The notes: generated from the sequence alone by a model not told the origin. Shown: positions 38,817 to 52,680, counted from the first letter of the stretch. The stretch: 64,000 nt of DNA from Pseudonocardia ammonioxydans (GCF_900115005.1 NZ_FOUY01000008.1:124001-188000), one strand, 5' to 3'. Made by a program: numbers and translations.

Positions 38817-41597
38817 ATGGCCCGTCGCCGCGACCGGATCCGAGCCGCGTTCGAACGCTTCCACTTCGCGGCCTCCGCCGCGCTCGGCTCGGCCGAGGCC
38901 CGCCGGGACCGGGCCGCCCGCGCGCACGCCGAGGTGATGGCCGAGCTGTGGCTGCGGGAGACCGGGCACGACGCCGCCCAGCAGGACCCCGGCCTCGCCC
39001 GGGTGCTGGCCAACCCGCGGTTCGCCGAGGTCGTGGCCCGGGTCGCGGAGGACCGCGCGCACGCCTTCGACCGCTGGCAGGGCGACTCGCCGCAGGTGCT
39101 CTCGGAGATCGTGGCGGGTGCGACGCCCGGCGCCGCCGGCGACGACCCGGCGGAGTGGAAGGCCGTCGCGGGGGAGGCCGAGGCGGTCGGCGCGGTGCCG
39201 GAGATGTGGGTGCTGGGCACCGGCTCGGTCGAGGGCGGCACGCCGTTCCGGGTGGCGGTCCCGCTGCTCGACGGCGCGCACCTGCAGATCGTCTCGACGC
39301 CGCGGACCCGCGAGCGGGCCGAGGCCATGGTCGAGCAGCTCGTGCTGCGGATGCTGCGCCACTTCCGGCCCGGTGTGGTGAACGTGCACGTGTGGGACGT
39401 CGGCCAGCTCGCCGGCGCGCTGCCGGGGCTCTACCCGCTGACCCGCACCGGCCTGCTCACCGTGCACGACCCGACCCGCCTGGAGAGCCTGCTGGCCCAG
39501 CTCGCCGACCGGATCCGCCGGGTGCAGACCCGGGTGCTCGCCGCGGGCAGCTCGTCGCTGCGGGAGATGGCCGAGCAGAGCGGCAAGCGCCCCGAGTCGT
39601 GGATGGTGGCGGTGCTGGTCGGCAACGGCAGCGAGCTGCCCGAGGCCGAGCTGCGCCAGCTGCAGCGGGTCGCCCGCGGTGGGATCGCGGCCGGTGTGGT
39701 GCTGGTGCTGCTGGACGTGCCGGTGGCGCTGCGCCGCCCGGTCGAGTCGGTCACCTTCGGCGATCCGCCCGGTGTGGACCCGGAGGTGGACGCGGCGCCG
39801 GTGCCGGTGCGCAGCTCGCTGACCGGGCCGCACGTGCTCGTCGAGCCGGACCCGCCGGTCCCGCCGGACGAGGTGACGGCGATCTGCACCGCGATCGCGA
39901 CGGCGCACGAGCAGTGGCGCGGCCGGCTCGGCGCGTTCGCCGACCTGCTCCCGCCGGTGGAGGACCGCGGGCGGGACCGCTCGCACCAGGGCCTGGTCAC
40001 CGAGATCGGGTTCAGCGACGGCATGCCGACCGAGCTGTGCCTCGACGACCACTCGCCGCACGCGCTGGTCGGCGGCCCCAGCGGCTCCGGCAAGACGAAC
40101 CTGCTGCTGGCCTGGATCTCCGGGCTGGCCGCGCGCTACGGCCCGGACGAGGTCGAGCTGTACCTGCTCGACTTCAAGGAGGGCGTCTCCTTCACCCAGT
40201 TCGCGCCCGATCCCGACGGGCGCCGCCCGGACCGGCTGCCGCAGGCCCGGCTGATCGGGGTCAACATCAACACCGACCGCGAGTTCGGGCTGGCCCTGCT
40301 GCGGCACCTGTCCGACGTGATGCGCGTGCGGGCCGAGTCGGCCCGCCGGCACGGCGCGACCAAGCTGGCCGAGCTGCGCACGGAGCTGGCCGACCGGGGG
40401 ATCACCGGCGAGGAGGCCCGGCTGCCCCGCATCGTCGCGGTGATCGACGAGTTCCAGTTCCTGTTCACCGGCCGCGACGCGGTCAGCGCCGAGGCCACCG
40501 CGCTGCTCGAGGACGTCGCCCGGCGCGGCCGCTCGCAGGGCGTGCACCTGGTCCTGGCCAGCCAGGACATCTCCGGGATCGACGCACTGTGGGGCCGCTC
40601 GGCGATCTTCGAACAGTTCGTGCTGCGGATCGCGCTGCCCCGGGCCCGGCGGATCCTCGCCCAGGACAACGAGGCGGCGCTGGAGCTGCCGCGCTGGCAC
40701 GCGATCGTCAACCACGACTCCGGCGTGGAGCACGGCAACCAGGTGGTGAAGGTGCCCGAGGCCGGTGCCGCACTGGTGCGCGAGGTGCAGCGCACGGCCT
40801 TCGACACCCACCCGGACGAGCCCGAGCCGGTCGTGTTCGACGGCGCCCGGGCCCCCGACCACGACACGCTGGCCGCCCGGCTCCCGGCCGGGCTCGCGCC
40901 ACGGGCACTGGTCGGGCAGTTCGTCGACGTCCACGGCAGCCCGGCGGTGGCCGAGCTGGCCGACGCCCCGGGCCGCAACCTCGGGGTGCTCGGGCCGGAC
41001 GCGCGCGTCGCCGTCCCGCTGCTGTGCTCGGCGGTGGAGTCCTACGTCGCCGGCCTGCCCGACGAGGGCACCCGCGTCCTGCTGGTCCCGCTGGCGCCCG
41101 ACGCCGCCCCGGCCGTCGACGAGCTGGCCGGTCGGCTGCACGGCGAGGTCGAGAAGGTGTTCGCCGACGGGTTCGCCGCCCGGGTCACGGAGCTGGCGGC
41201 CGTGGTCCGGGACCGGTCCGGCGGCACCGGCACCGGCGGGCATCCGCCGCTGGTGGTGGTGCTGTTCGGTGCCGACGGGGCCGAGCCGATGCTGGACCGC
41301 ACCGGCACCGAGGACCTGCGTGCGGTGCTGCGGCACGGGCCGGGTGCCGGCGTGCACGTGCTGGGCTGGTGGCAGGGCCCGCAGCGGCTGAAGACCCTGC
41401 TCGCCCCGCCCGGCGCCGCGATCGAGGACCTCGGGGCGTGGGTGGCGACCGGCGTGCAGGGCACCGACCTGGCGCCGCTGCTCGGCGGGCAGCCGCTGGA
41501 CTGGACCCCGACGCCGGGGCGCGGGCTGTTCCTGGACCGGGCCCGCCACTCGCGGCCCCAGCTGGTGATCCTGACCGATCGGGGTGGTGGCCGGTGA
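38817..41597 (+). CDS. Soluble FtsK/SpoIIIE (EccC-like) multi-domain ATPase
   Basis: 926 aa, with no membrane segment. Three tandem ATPase-like regions can be read. An N-terminal degenerate one (about 140-310: FRVAVPLLDGAHLQIV; SWMVAVLVGNGSELPE) lacks a P-loop. A central active FtsK/SpoIIIE motor (about 380-660) has Walker A VGGPSGSGKTNLLLAW, LYLLDFKEGVSFTQF, Walker B IVAVIDEFQFL, and the sensor LVLASQDISG. A C-terminal degenerate one (about 690-910) has GRNLGVLGPDARVAVP and VVVLFGADG. This mirrors the D1-D3 layout of type VII EccC, but with neither membrane anchor nor esx/ecc genes nearby. Start ATG 38817 (GTG 38814 adjacent); no Shine-Dalgarno is seen. Confidence 0.85.
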   Translation: MARRRDRIRAAFERFHFAASAALGSAEARRDRAARAHAEVMAELWLRETGHDAAQQDPGLARVLANPRFAEVVARVAEDRAHAFDRWQGDSPQVLSEIVAGATPGAAGDDPAEWKAVAGEAEAVGAVPEMWVLGTGSVEGGTPFRVAVPLLDGAHLQIVSTPRTRERAEAMVEQLVLRMLRHFRPGVVNVHVWDVGQLAGALPGLYPLTRTGLLTVHDPTRLESLLAQLADRIRRVQTRVLAAGSSSLREMAEQSGKRPESWMVAVLVGNGSELPEAELRQLQRVARGGIAAGVVLVLLDVPVALRRPVESVTFGDPPGVDPEVDAAPVPVRSSLTGPHVLVEPDPPVPPDEVTAICTAIATAHEQWRGRLGAFADLLPPVEDRGRDRSHQGLVTEIGFSDGMPTELCLDDHSPHALVGGPSGSGKTNLLLAWISGLAARYGPDEVELYLLDFKEGVSFTQFAPDPDGRRPDRLPQARLIGVNINTDREFGLALLRHLSDVMRVRAESARRHGATKLAELRTELADRGITGEEARLPRIVAVIDEFQFLFTGRDAVSAEATALLEDVARRGRSQGVHLVLASQDISGIDALWGRSAIFEQFVLRIALPRARRILAQDNEAALELPRWHAIVNHDSGVEHGNQVVKVPEAGAALVREVQRTAFDTHPDEPEPVVFDGARAPDHDTLAARLPAGLAPRALVGQFVDVHGSPAVAELADAPGRNLGVLGPDARVAVPLLCSAVESYVAGLPDEGTRVLLVPLAPDAAPAVDELAGRLHGEVEKVFADGFAARVTELAAVVRDRSGGTGTGGHPPLVVVLFGADGAEPMLDRTGTEDLRAVLRHGPGAGVHVLGWWQGPQRLKTLLAPPGAAIEDLGAWVATGVQGTDLAPLLGGQPLDWTPTPGRGLFLDRARHSRPQLVILTDRGGGR

Positions 41598-41956
41598 GCG
41601 CGGTCGAGCGGTACCGCGAGGTGGTGGCCGAGCTGGCCGGCGCCGTCGTCGAGCTGCGGGAGCGGGACGCCGACCGTGCCGCCGAGCTGCGCCGCGAGCT
41701 GCACGTCGCCGAGCAGGAGCTGCGGGCCGCCTCGGACACACTGACGCTCGCCCGCGGCATGGCGGAGCTGCGCTGGGAGGCCGCGCTACAGGTGATGTGG
41801 TCGGCGGAGGAACCGGGCAAGCCGCGCCCGCGGCCCGACCTGCGGGCCGACCCGGCCCGGCACGGGCAGCTGGAGCGCGAGGCCGACGAGGCCCTGGAGG
41901 CGCTGCGCGCGTCCGGGGACCGGCGGCTGTTCCGGCTACGCCGCCACGACGGCTGA
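41594..41956 (+). CDS. Small coiled-coil protein (120 aa), third gene of the FtsK-like operon
   Basis: Not recognised. 120 aa, strongly helical and highly charged: RYREVVAELAGAVVELRERDADRAAELRREL, then a Pro-rich hinge (EEPGKPRPRPD) and a second helix with a basic end (RLFRLRRHDG). Coiled coil is likely. The GTG start overlaps the ATPase stop (GTGA), so it is made together with the ATPase. It may be a subunit or adaptor of that complex. It converges with the DUF6104 gene 35 bp away. Confidence 0.72.
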   Translation: MSAVERYREVVAELAGAVVELRERDADRAAELRRELHVAEQELRAASDTLTLARGMAELRWEAALQVMWSAEEPGKPRPRPDLRADPARHGQLEREADEALEALRASGDRRLFRLRRHDG

Positions 41957-41991
41957 GCCCGGGGCACCGGTCGCCGGGGCCGGGCCGCCGG

Positions 41992-42168
41992 TCACTCGTC
42001 GTCGGCGTCGTCGCGGGCGAGGAAGCTGGACAGCCGCTCGACGGCCGTCTCGAACTGCGGGTTCAGGTCGACGAAGGCCCGCAGCCGGTCCGCGAGCCAC
42101 TCGACGCTGACCTGCTCGTCGCCGCGCCGGTCGACGAGCTCCTCGATTCCGCGGTCGGTGAAGTACAC
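41992..42168 (-). CDS. DUF6104 family protein (58 aa)
   Basis: A 58-residue acidic protein starting MYFTDRGIEELVDRRGDEQVS, the conserved start of DUF6104, and ending in an Asp/Glu-rich tail (ARDDADDE). I recall the same small gene beside the 2-oxoglutarate dehydrogenase/decarboxylase gene in streptomycetes, as here (80 bp downstream of kgd). Function unknown; a role linked to Kgd is only suggested by the conserved pairing. The start is GTG 42168; no strong ribosome site. Confidence 0.8.
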   Translation of the reverse strand: MYFTDRGIEELVDRRGDEQVSVEWLADRLRAFVDLNPQFETAVERLSSFLARDDADDE

Positions 42169-42200
42169 GCCGCACAGGGTAGCCGGGCCCCGGGACGACG

Positions 42201-42233
42201 ACGGCCGGGCACGGAGGATCCGTGCCCGGCCGT
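42201..42233. terminator. Terminator hairpin after kgd
   Basis: A perfect 15-bp stem (42201-42215 and 42219-42233, arm ACGGCCGGGCACGGA) with a 3-nt loop, just 14 bp after the kgd stop on its coding strand. Confidence 0.8.
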
Positions 42234-42247
42234 CGCGACGTCGTGCG

Positions 42248-46123
<3,876 letters not shown>

Positions 46124-46268
46124 TCTGCGTCAACCGCCTTGTTAGCTGCTCGATGTGGTCGCGACCGGCTACCAGGTTAGTCCCCTTCGCGCGAGAGGTG
46201 TCAGTGCGCCGGGTCCCACTTCGTGACGTTTTCGTGATCGTCTCCCCAGGAGCGGGGTACGACACGAT

Positions 46269-47168
46269 TCAGAAACCGGGCGGTGACCCCAGCACGTCCA
46301 CGACCGAGGTCTGGACGGTGGTCTCGGCCACGACGGTGCCGACCGGCGGGCCGACCCGGGCCGGGCGGCGGACGGTGTCGCGCTCGCCGGCGTACTGGCC
46401 GTCGACCGGGGAGATCAGCAACTCGCTGCGGACCGGGCCGTCGTCGTGCACCAGGGTCGGGTGGAGCTCGCCGTCGAGGTTCCTGGTCTCGCCGAGCTCG
46501 ACCGCGGGGAGCTCGCGGAGCGCGGTGTAGAGCACCGACCGGACATCGGCGGGCACCCGGCAGGTGCGCAGCGCGTCCACCGCGCTCTGGAACGGGCCGG
46601 TGTAGCCGCGGCCGGGCGGGCTGTCCTCGACCAGCCGGTGCAGCATCGCGTCCGGCTCGGCCGGCAGCGTGGCCAGGAACGCCTCGGTGGGGTTCGACCA
46701 CGAACCGGGCTTCGCGGCGGGCCGATGGCCCTGCAGCTCGGCGTAGAAGTCGCCGTGCGGTGCGCGGAACCGGCCGGTCGGCCACTGGTCGGCGAGCTCG
46801 AAGCCCTCCTCGACGGCCCGGGCCCCGTCGCCGCACAGCCAGCGCAGCCGGCCGGTCAGCTCGCGGTCGAGCAGCCAGTCCTCGCCCGGGTCGACCGGGG
46901 TCCACTGCTGCAGCAGGTGCTCGGAGAAGTGCACGCAGAGCTCGTCGCCGGCGAACAAGGTGCCCATCCACCAGGCGTGGGTGGCCGTGTGCCGGTACTG
47001 CCCCGGGGAGACCGGCTCGTCGGAGGTCCGGATGGCCAGCTCCAGCACGTCCCTGTTCCTCCTCGTCAGACCTGTCAGACCGTCATGACCGTCCGCCGAC
47101 CGCTCTCCCGACCGGGCGGGGCCGCCCGCGACCGGTGGGCCGTGGACGACATCACACATTCTGTACAT
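46269..47168 (-). CDS. CU044_5270-like hypothetical protein
   Basis: A 299-aa soluble protein. The C-terminal two-thirds resemble the CU044_5270 family: EAFLATLPAEPDAMLHRLVEDS, SAVDALRTCRVPADVRSVLYTALRELPAVEL, LHDDG-type ...TLVHDDGPVRSELLISPVDGQYAGERDT, and VGTVVAETTVQTSVVDVLGSPP. Members usually have an N-terminal membrane part downstream of an ECF sigma gene; both are absent here. The N-terminus before TSDEPVSPGQYRHT is uncertain and may begin later than ATG 47168. No motif for catalysis is visible; function unknown. Confidence 0.62.
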   Translation of the reverse strand: MYRMCDVVHGPPVAGGPARSGERSADGHDGLTGLTRRNRDVLELAIRTSDEPVSPGQYRHTATHAWWMGTLFAGDELCVHFSEHLLQQWTPVDPGEDWLLDRELTGRLRWLCGDGARAVEEGFELADQWPTGRFRAPHGDFYAELQGHRPAAKPGSWSNPTEAFLATLPAEPDAMLHRLVEDSPPGRGYTGPFQSAVDALRTCRVPADVRSVLYTALRELPAVELGETRNLDGELHPTLVHDDGPVRSELLISPVDGQYAGERDTVRRPARVGPPVGTVVAETTVQTSVVDVLGSPPGF

Positions 47169-47199
47169 CCCGGATACGACCCGTGACGCGGCCCCCCGC

Positions 47200-47221
47200 C
47201 ACTGAGCCGAACGGCCCAGTG
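47200..47221. terminator. Possible terminator hairpin after the BVMO gene
   Basis: Arms CACTGAGCCG (47200-47209) and CGGCCCAGTG (47212-47221), one mismatch, with a tight turn. It lies 23 bp after the stop of the monooxygenase gene. Confidence 0.45.
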
Positions 47222-47243
47222 ATCAGGTGGCCGGGCGGGGCGC

Positions 47244-48896
47244 TCAGGCCGCCGCGCGCGGTGCGCCCAGCCGGAACCCGCGGTAACCGCTCCGCGCGAC
47301 GTCCGTGCAGGTGGCGGCGTACCGGGCAAAGCCACCGGCGTAGGGCATGAACACGCTCGGCTTGCCCGGCACGTTCGCACCGAGGTACCAGGACGTCGCC
47401 GCGCGTGGCAGCAGCGTGGCGTCCGCCGCCTGCCGGTTGTGCTCGGCCCACTCGCGCTCCGCGGCGGGGTCGGCCTCGATCCGGTCGGTCCCGGTGTCGC
47501 GCAGGTGCTCCAGGCACCCGGCGATCCAGTCGACGTGCTGCTCGATCGAGCTCGGCATGTTCGTCAGCACCGAGGGACTGAACGGGCCGGTGATCGTGAA
47601 CAGGTTCGGGAAGCCGGAGATCGCCAGGCCGAGGTAGGTCCGCGGGCCCTCCCGCCACGCCTCGCCCAGCGTCGTGCCGTCCGGCCCGGCCGGGTCCAGG
47701 CGCAGCAGCGGCCCGGTCAGTGCGTCGAACCCGGTGGCGAACACCAGGTCGTCGAGCGGGTGGACGGTGCCCGAGCGCAGCCGCAGGCCCTCCGGGACGA
47801 CGGCCTCGATCGGGTCCGAGCGGACGTCGACCAGCGTGACGTCGTCGCGGTTGTAGGTCTCGAAGTAGTGGGTGTCGATCGGCGGGCGCTTGGTGGCGAA
47901 CCCGTGGTCACGGGGCAGCAACCGCTCGGCGGTGGCCGGGTCGCGCACGATCTCCCGGATGCGGTCGCGGATGAACTCCGAGGCGGTCTCGTTCGCCGCC
48001 TCGTCGGCGAGCAGGTCGCGGTAGGCCGCGCGGAACCGCAGGCCGCCGCGCTCCCAGGCCGCGCGGTAGGCGGCGTCGCGTTCGGACGCGCCGACCTCCA
48101 GCGCGGACTGCTGGTTGATCACGAACGGGTGCCCGTTCGTCGACTGCGCCTGGACCTCGCGGATCTGCGGGTAGTCGGCCTTGTACCGGCGCGACTCGGC
48201 GTCGGACAGCGGGCCGTTGCGGGCCGGGATCGAGTAGTTCGCGGTGCGCTGGAACACCGTCGTGTGCGCCGCGGTCTCGGCGAGCACCGGGATGGCCTGG
48301 ATGCCGGTCGACCCGGTGCCGACGACGCCGACCCGCCGGCCCGCCACGTCGACGCCCTCGTGCGGCCACTGTCCGGTGTGGAACCAGCGGCCGGCGAAGG
48401 ACTCCAGCCCGGGCAGGTCCGGGACGTTCGCCGCGGACAGGCAGCCGACCGCGGTGATCAGGAACCGGCAGCGCACGGTCCGCTCGCCGGCCTCGGCCCC
48501 GGTGGTCGTGACCGTCCAGCCGCGCCCGTCCGCGTCCGCGCGGGCCCCGGTCACCGTCGTGGAGAACCGGATGTCGCGGCGCAGGTCGAACCGGTCCGCG
48601 ACGTGGTCGAGGTAGGCCTTGATCTCCGGCTGGCGCGGGTAGCGCTCGGTCCAGGTCCACTCCTGCTCGAGCTCGCGGTCGAAGGAGTAGCAGTAGTAGT
48701 AGCTCTCCGAGTCGCACCGGGCACCCGGGTAGCGGTTCCAGTACCAGGTCCCCCCGACCCCCGCGGCCTGCTCCAGCACGACCGCGGACATCCCGAGCCC
48801 GCGCAGGCGGTGCAGCATGTAGAGCCCGGCGAACCCGGCCCCGACCACGACCGCATCGAACGCGAACTCCCGGTTACCGACCTCACCGTCGACCAT
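47244..48896 (-). CDS. Flavin-containing (type I Baeyer-Villiger) monooxygenase
   Basis: A 550-aa FAD/NADPH monooxygenase that inserts oxygen next to a ketone. The FAD Rossmann motif is VVGAGFAGLYML (18-29); the NADPH Rossmann motif is VVGTGSTGIQAI. The BVMO fingerprint FxGxxxHxxxW(P/D) is exact: F167-AG-RWF-H173-TGQ-W177-P178. WYWNRYPGARCDSESYYYCYSF is also typical. The frame continues upstream to 49598 against the next gene; ATG 48896 gives the normal N-terminus. It follows an LLM oxidoreductase by 44 bp on the same strand, so the two may degrade one substrate. Confidence 0.93.
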   Translation of the reverse strand: MVDGEVGNREFAFDAVVVGAGFAGLYMLHRLRGLGMSAVVLEQAAGVGGTWYWNRYPGARCDSESYYYCYSFDRELEQEWTWTERYPRQPEIKAYLDHVADRFDLRRDIRFSTTVTGARADADGRGWTVTTTGAEAGERTVRCRFLITAVGCLSAANVPDLPGLESFAGRWFHTGQWPHEGVDVAGRRVGVVGTGSTGIQAIPVLAETAAHTTVFQRTANYSIPARNGPLSDAESRRYKADYPQIREVQAQSTNGHPFVINQQSALEVGASERDAAYRAAWERGGLRFRAAYRDLLADEAANETASEFIRDRIREIVRDPATAERLLPRDHGFATKRPPIDTHYFETYNRDDVTLVDVRSDPIEAVVPEGLRLRSGTVHPLDDLVFATGFDALTGPLLRLDPAGPDGTTLGEAWREGPRTYLGLAISGFPNLFTITGPFSPSVLTNMPSSIEQHVDWIAGCLEHLRDTGTDRIEADPAAEREWAEHNRQAADATLLPRAATSWYLGANVPGKPSVFMPYAGGFARYAATCTDVARSGYRGFRLGAPRAAA

Positions 48897-48940
48897 GAGA
48901 TCCAGAGCACCACGTCCGCGTGGGGCTCGGCAAGCACCCG

Positions 48941-49969
<1,029 letters not shown>

Positions 49970-49975
49970 AACGGG

Positions 49976-50004
49976 TTCGTAGTCGCAAGTTACTCACGGG
50001 TCAA
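49976..50004 (-). promoter_or_regulatory. Promoter of the LLM-BVMO pair
   Basis: On the minus strand TTGACC (50004-49999) and TACGAA (49981-49976) are separated by 17 bp. The predicted transcript starts at or beside GTG 49969, so the mRNA is leaderless. Confidence 0.62.
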
Positions 50005-50087
50005 GTCCGACGGGCCGCCGAACCCGAAACGGGATAGGGGGGTTAGCCGCACTGCCGGGCGGGCCCCCGCGCAGGTCTCATGGGGGC

Positions 50088-51059
50088 ATGACGCTCGAGG
50101 CCGCACCGCCCCGCTCCCCGTCCGAGAAGCGGGCACCAGCCCCGATCACCGATGGACAGCGACCCCCGGGCGCGATGTTCCTGGTGGGCGTGTTCGTCAT
50201 CCTCCCGACGCTCGCGCTGTTCGCGGCGATCCCGCTCGCCTGGGGCTGGGGCCTCGGCTGGGTCGACGTGGCGCTGTTCGCGGTCTTCTACATGATCAGC
50301 GGGCTCGGTGTGACCGTCGGCTTCCACCGCTACTTCACCCACGGCTCGTTCAAGGCGAAGCGTCCGCTGCGGATTGCGCTGGCGATCGCCGGCAGCCTGT
50401 CGCTGCAGGGCGGCGTCCTCGACTGGGTCGGTGACCACCGCCGGCACCACGCCTTCTCCGACAAGGAGGGCGACCCGCACTCGCCGTGGCTCTACGGCAC
50501 CGGCGTGAAGGCACTGGTCAAGGGCTTCTGGCACTCGCACATGGGCTGGCTGTTCGACCGCGACCTGACGAACATGCGCCGGTTCGCGCCGGACCTGGTC
50601 GCCGACAAGGACATGGACCGCCTGCAGAAGGCGTTCCCGCTGATCGTGGTGGCCAGCCTGCTCGGCCCGGCGCTGATCGGCGGTCTGGTCACGATGTCCT
50701 GGTGGGGCGCGTTCACCGCCTTCTTCTGGGCGGGCCTGGTCCGGGTCGCGGTGCTGCACCACGTCACCTGGTCGATCAACTCGATCTGCCACATCTGGGG
50801 CGAGCGGCCCTTCGCCTCCCGGGACAAGTCCGCCAACGTCTGGTGGCTGGCCGTGCTGTCCTTCGGCGAGTCCTGGCACAACCTGCACCACGCCGACCCG
50901 ACCTGCGCCCGGCACGGCGTGAAGAAGGGTCAGATCGACATCTCGGCCGTGACCATCCGCGCCTTCGAGAAGCTGGGCTGGGCGACCAACGTCCGCTGGC
51001 CCACCACGCGCCGGCTGGAGAAGCTGGCCGCGAAGAAGCAGGCCGCTGCCGCCGCCTGA
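50088..51059 (+). CDS. Membrane acyl-CoA delta-9 desaturase (DesA3-like)
   Basis: Introduces a cis double bond into stearoyl- or palmitoyl-CoA using a diiron centre, oxygen and an electron-transfer partner. 323 aa. The three His boxes are intact: H80-RYFTH, H117-RRHH, H264-NLHH. Hydrophobic segments match the four-helix membrane topology (FLVGVFVILPTLALFAAIPLAWG; ALFAVFYMISGLGVTVGF; IVVASLLGPALIGGLVTM). No ferredoxin reductase is adjacent, unlike some actinobacteria. It diverges from the LLM-BVMO pair and is closed by a strong terminator. Confidence 0.95.
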   Translation: MTLEAAPPRSPSEKRAPAPITDGQRPPGAMFLVGVFVILPTLALFAAIPLAWGWGLGWVDVALFAVFYMISGLGVTVGFHRYFTHGSFKAKRPLRIALAIAGSLSLQGGVLDWVGDHRRHHAFSDKEGDPHSPWLYGTGVKALVKGFWHSHMGWLFDRDLTNMRRFAPDLVADKDMDRLQKAFPLIVVASLLGPALIGGLVTMSWWGAFTAFFWAGLVRVAVLHHVTWSINSICHIWGERPFASRDKSANVWWLAVLSFGESWHNLHHADPTCARHGVKKGQIDISAVTIRAFEKLGWATNVRWPTTRRLEKLAAKKQAAAAA

Positions 51060-51076
51060 CCTCCCGCGTCATACCC

Positions 51077-51118
51077 ACCGAGGCCCCGCACCGTCTCCGG
51101 ACGGTGCGGGGCCTCGGT
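51077..51118. terminator. Strong bidirectional terminator
   Basis: A perfect 19-bp stem (51077-51095 and 51100-51118, arm ACCGAGGCCCCGCACCGTC) with a TCCG loop. It lies after the desaturase and before the end of the convergent pseudogene. Confidence 0.88.
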
Positions 51119-51177
51119 GTGTGCGGCGGGCCCGCCGTGCCGGTGCAGACCGCCGCGTCAGCGCAGGACGGAGCACG

Positions 51178-51849
51178 TCAGCGCAGTACGGGGAACACCG
51201 TCGGAGTGGCGCGGCCGGTGGCGGCCTCGACCAGGGCGACCGGGTCGGCGAGCTCGGCGAGCAGGTGTGCGGTCTCGCGCAGCGCGGGCGCGGGGACCTG
51301 CGGCGGGCGGCCCAGGGCGTCGAGGACGTCGAGCAGGTGCACCGTCGACTCCAGCAGCACGATCCGGACCGCCTCGCCCCACGTCGTCACCCCGTCCGTG
51401 GCGGGCCACGGGACGGGGTCGCCGGGGTCGTGCTCCCGGACCACTCCGACGGCCCGGGGGGGCGTCGTCGGTGAAGGTGCGTCGCAGCCCGTCCGGGCCG
51501 GCGTCGGCGGCGGAGCGGACCGCGGCGCCGGCGACCTCGGCGGCCGCGCCGTGCGCGACACCCCCGGGTGCGTTGAAGCCCCGGAGGATCTCCACGGCCG
51601 TCAACGGGACTCCCGGGTCCGCGGGCGGCGGCGGGGCGTTGCACACGGCGAACGGGAACAGGCCGACGTGGGCGTACAGCGCGGCGACGTCCCACCCCAC
51701 CCCGCGCAGCGCGACGGCCGGCTCCAGTCGCCGGTCGTGAGGGTCTCCGCGGTCCGGGCCCAGGTCGTCCAGACCGCGTCGAGGGCGGCGGTCCGGTCGT
51801 CGTGGCAGTCGGCGTGATGGCAGCCGGCGTGATGGCGGACGTCGTGCAC
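51178..51849 (-). pseudogene. Frameshifted maleylpyruvate-isomerase/DinB-like (MDMPI) protein gene
   Basis: The remains of a ~222-aa mycothiol-dependent maleylpyruvate-isomerase-like protein. It starts at GTG 51849 behind GGAGGAA, reads ALDAVWTTWARTAETLTTGDWSRPSRCAGW, then a +5 frame break at the tandem GGGTG duplication (around 51690-51702). The homologous sequence continues in another frame (WDVAALYAHVGLFPFAVCN), until a C7 run (51456-51462) adds one base. It then returns to the first frame to the end (VREHDPGDPVPWPATDG...TPTVFPVLR). Frame A would stop at 51601. Two insertions totalling +6 restore the frame, but the middle 230 bp is scrambled, so the protein is broken unless both are sequencing errors. 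Confidence 0.78.
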
Positions 51850-51969
51850 GGCGGTTCCTCCCGGCGGTCGCTCGGCCGCCGGGCACGGTAGGCCGTGTGG
51901 GGTCCGCGCCGAAACCGGATTCGCCATCGAGGGCGGAAACTGTCCTCGAGGGGGGGCAATGTCCCGGTC

Positions 51970-52680
51970 ATGACGACATACGTGCTGGTCCCGGGGTTCT
52001 GGCTCGACGGGTCGGCGTGGGACGCGGTGGCAGCGGACCTGCGCTCGCGCGGACACGCGGTGACGGCGGTCGAGCTCGGCCACGCCCCCGGCGACACCGC
52101 CGAGTCCCACGTCGACGACGTCCTGGCCGCGCTCGTCCCGGCCGGGGAGCCGGTGGTGCTCGTCGGGCACAGCGGCGGCGGGCCGGTCTGCGCCGCGGCC
52201 GCCGAGCGTGCCCGGGACCGGGTCGCGCACCTGGTGTTCGTCGACACCGGGCCGCTGCCCGACGGCACCGCCCAGATCGACTTCAACCCGCCCGAGGTAC
52301 AGGAACGGATCCGCGGCGCCATCGAGGAGCACGGGACCGGCCAGCCGATGCCGTCGCGGGAGGAGCTCACCGCGATCGGCAGCAGCACGGACGGCATCCC
52401 GGACGCGGTGTTCGATGACGTCCGCGCGCGGTCCCTGGTCGAGCCGGCCGGAGCGGTGCTGACCGGGGTGCGGCGCGGGGAGCCCGACCCGACGCTGCCG
52501 AAGACGGTCGTGGCGTGCAGCTTCGCGCCCGACCAGGTGCGGCCGCTGATCGACGAGGGGGTACCGGGGTTCGCGGAGATGGGCGGGCCGGAGTGGTCGT
52601 TCGTGGCGCTGCCGACCGGGCACTGGCCGATGTTCTCGGAGCCGGAGAAGCTCGCGGCGGTGCTCGGTGCACTGAGCTGA
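51970..52680 (+). CDS. Alpha/beta-hydrolase (esterase/haloperoxidase type)
   Basis: A 236-aa alpha/beta-fold hydrolase. It starts MTTYVLVPGFWLDGSAWDAVAADLRSRGH, the HNL/salicylate-esterase-like start. The nucleophile elbow is VVLVGHSGGGPVCAAA (Ser). The acid is expected on VDTGPLP or the region before the His, and the catalytic His is in ALPTGHWPMFSEPEKLA. The frame runs on upstream but Met 51970 fits the family. Divergent from the MDMPI-like pseudogene, with a 120-bp gap. Substrate unknown. Confidence 0.88.
   Translation: MTTYVLVPGFWLDGSAWDAVAADLRSRGHAVTAVELGHAPGDTAESHVDDVLAALVPAGEPVVLVGHSGGGPVCAAAAERARDRVAHLVFVDTGPLPDGTAQIDFNPPEVQERIRGAIEEHGTGQPMPSREELTAIGSSTDGIPDAVFDDVRARSLVEPAGAVLTGVRRGEPDPTLPKTVVACSFAPDQVRPLIDEGVPGFAEMGGPEWSFVALPTGHWPMFSEPEKLAAVLGALS

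Noticed and set aside
38361..41741. A 1126-codon minus-strand frame opposite the FtsK-like gene
   Set aside because: Arg/Gly/His-rich and without motifs; plus strand has Walker motifs and coherent domains.
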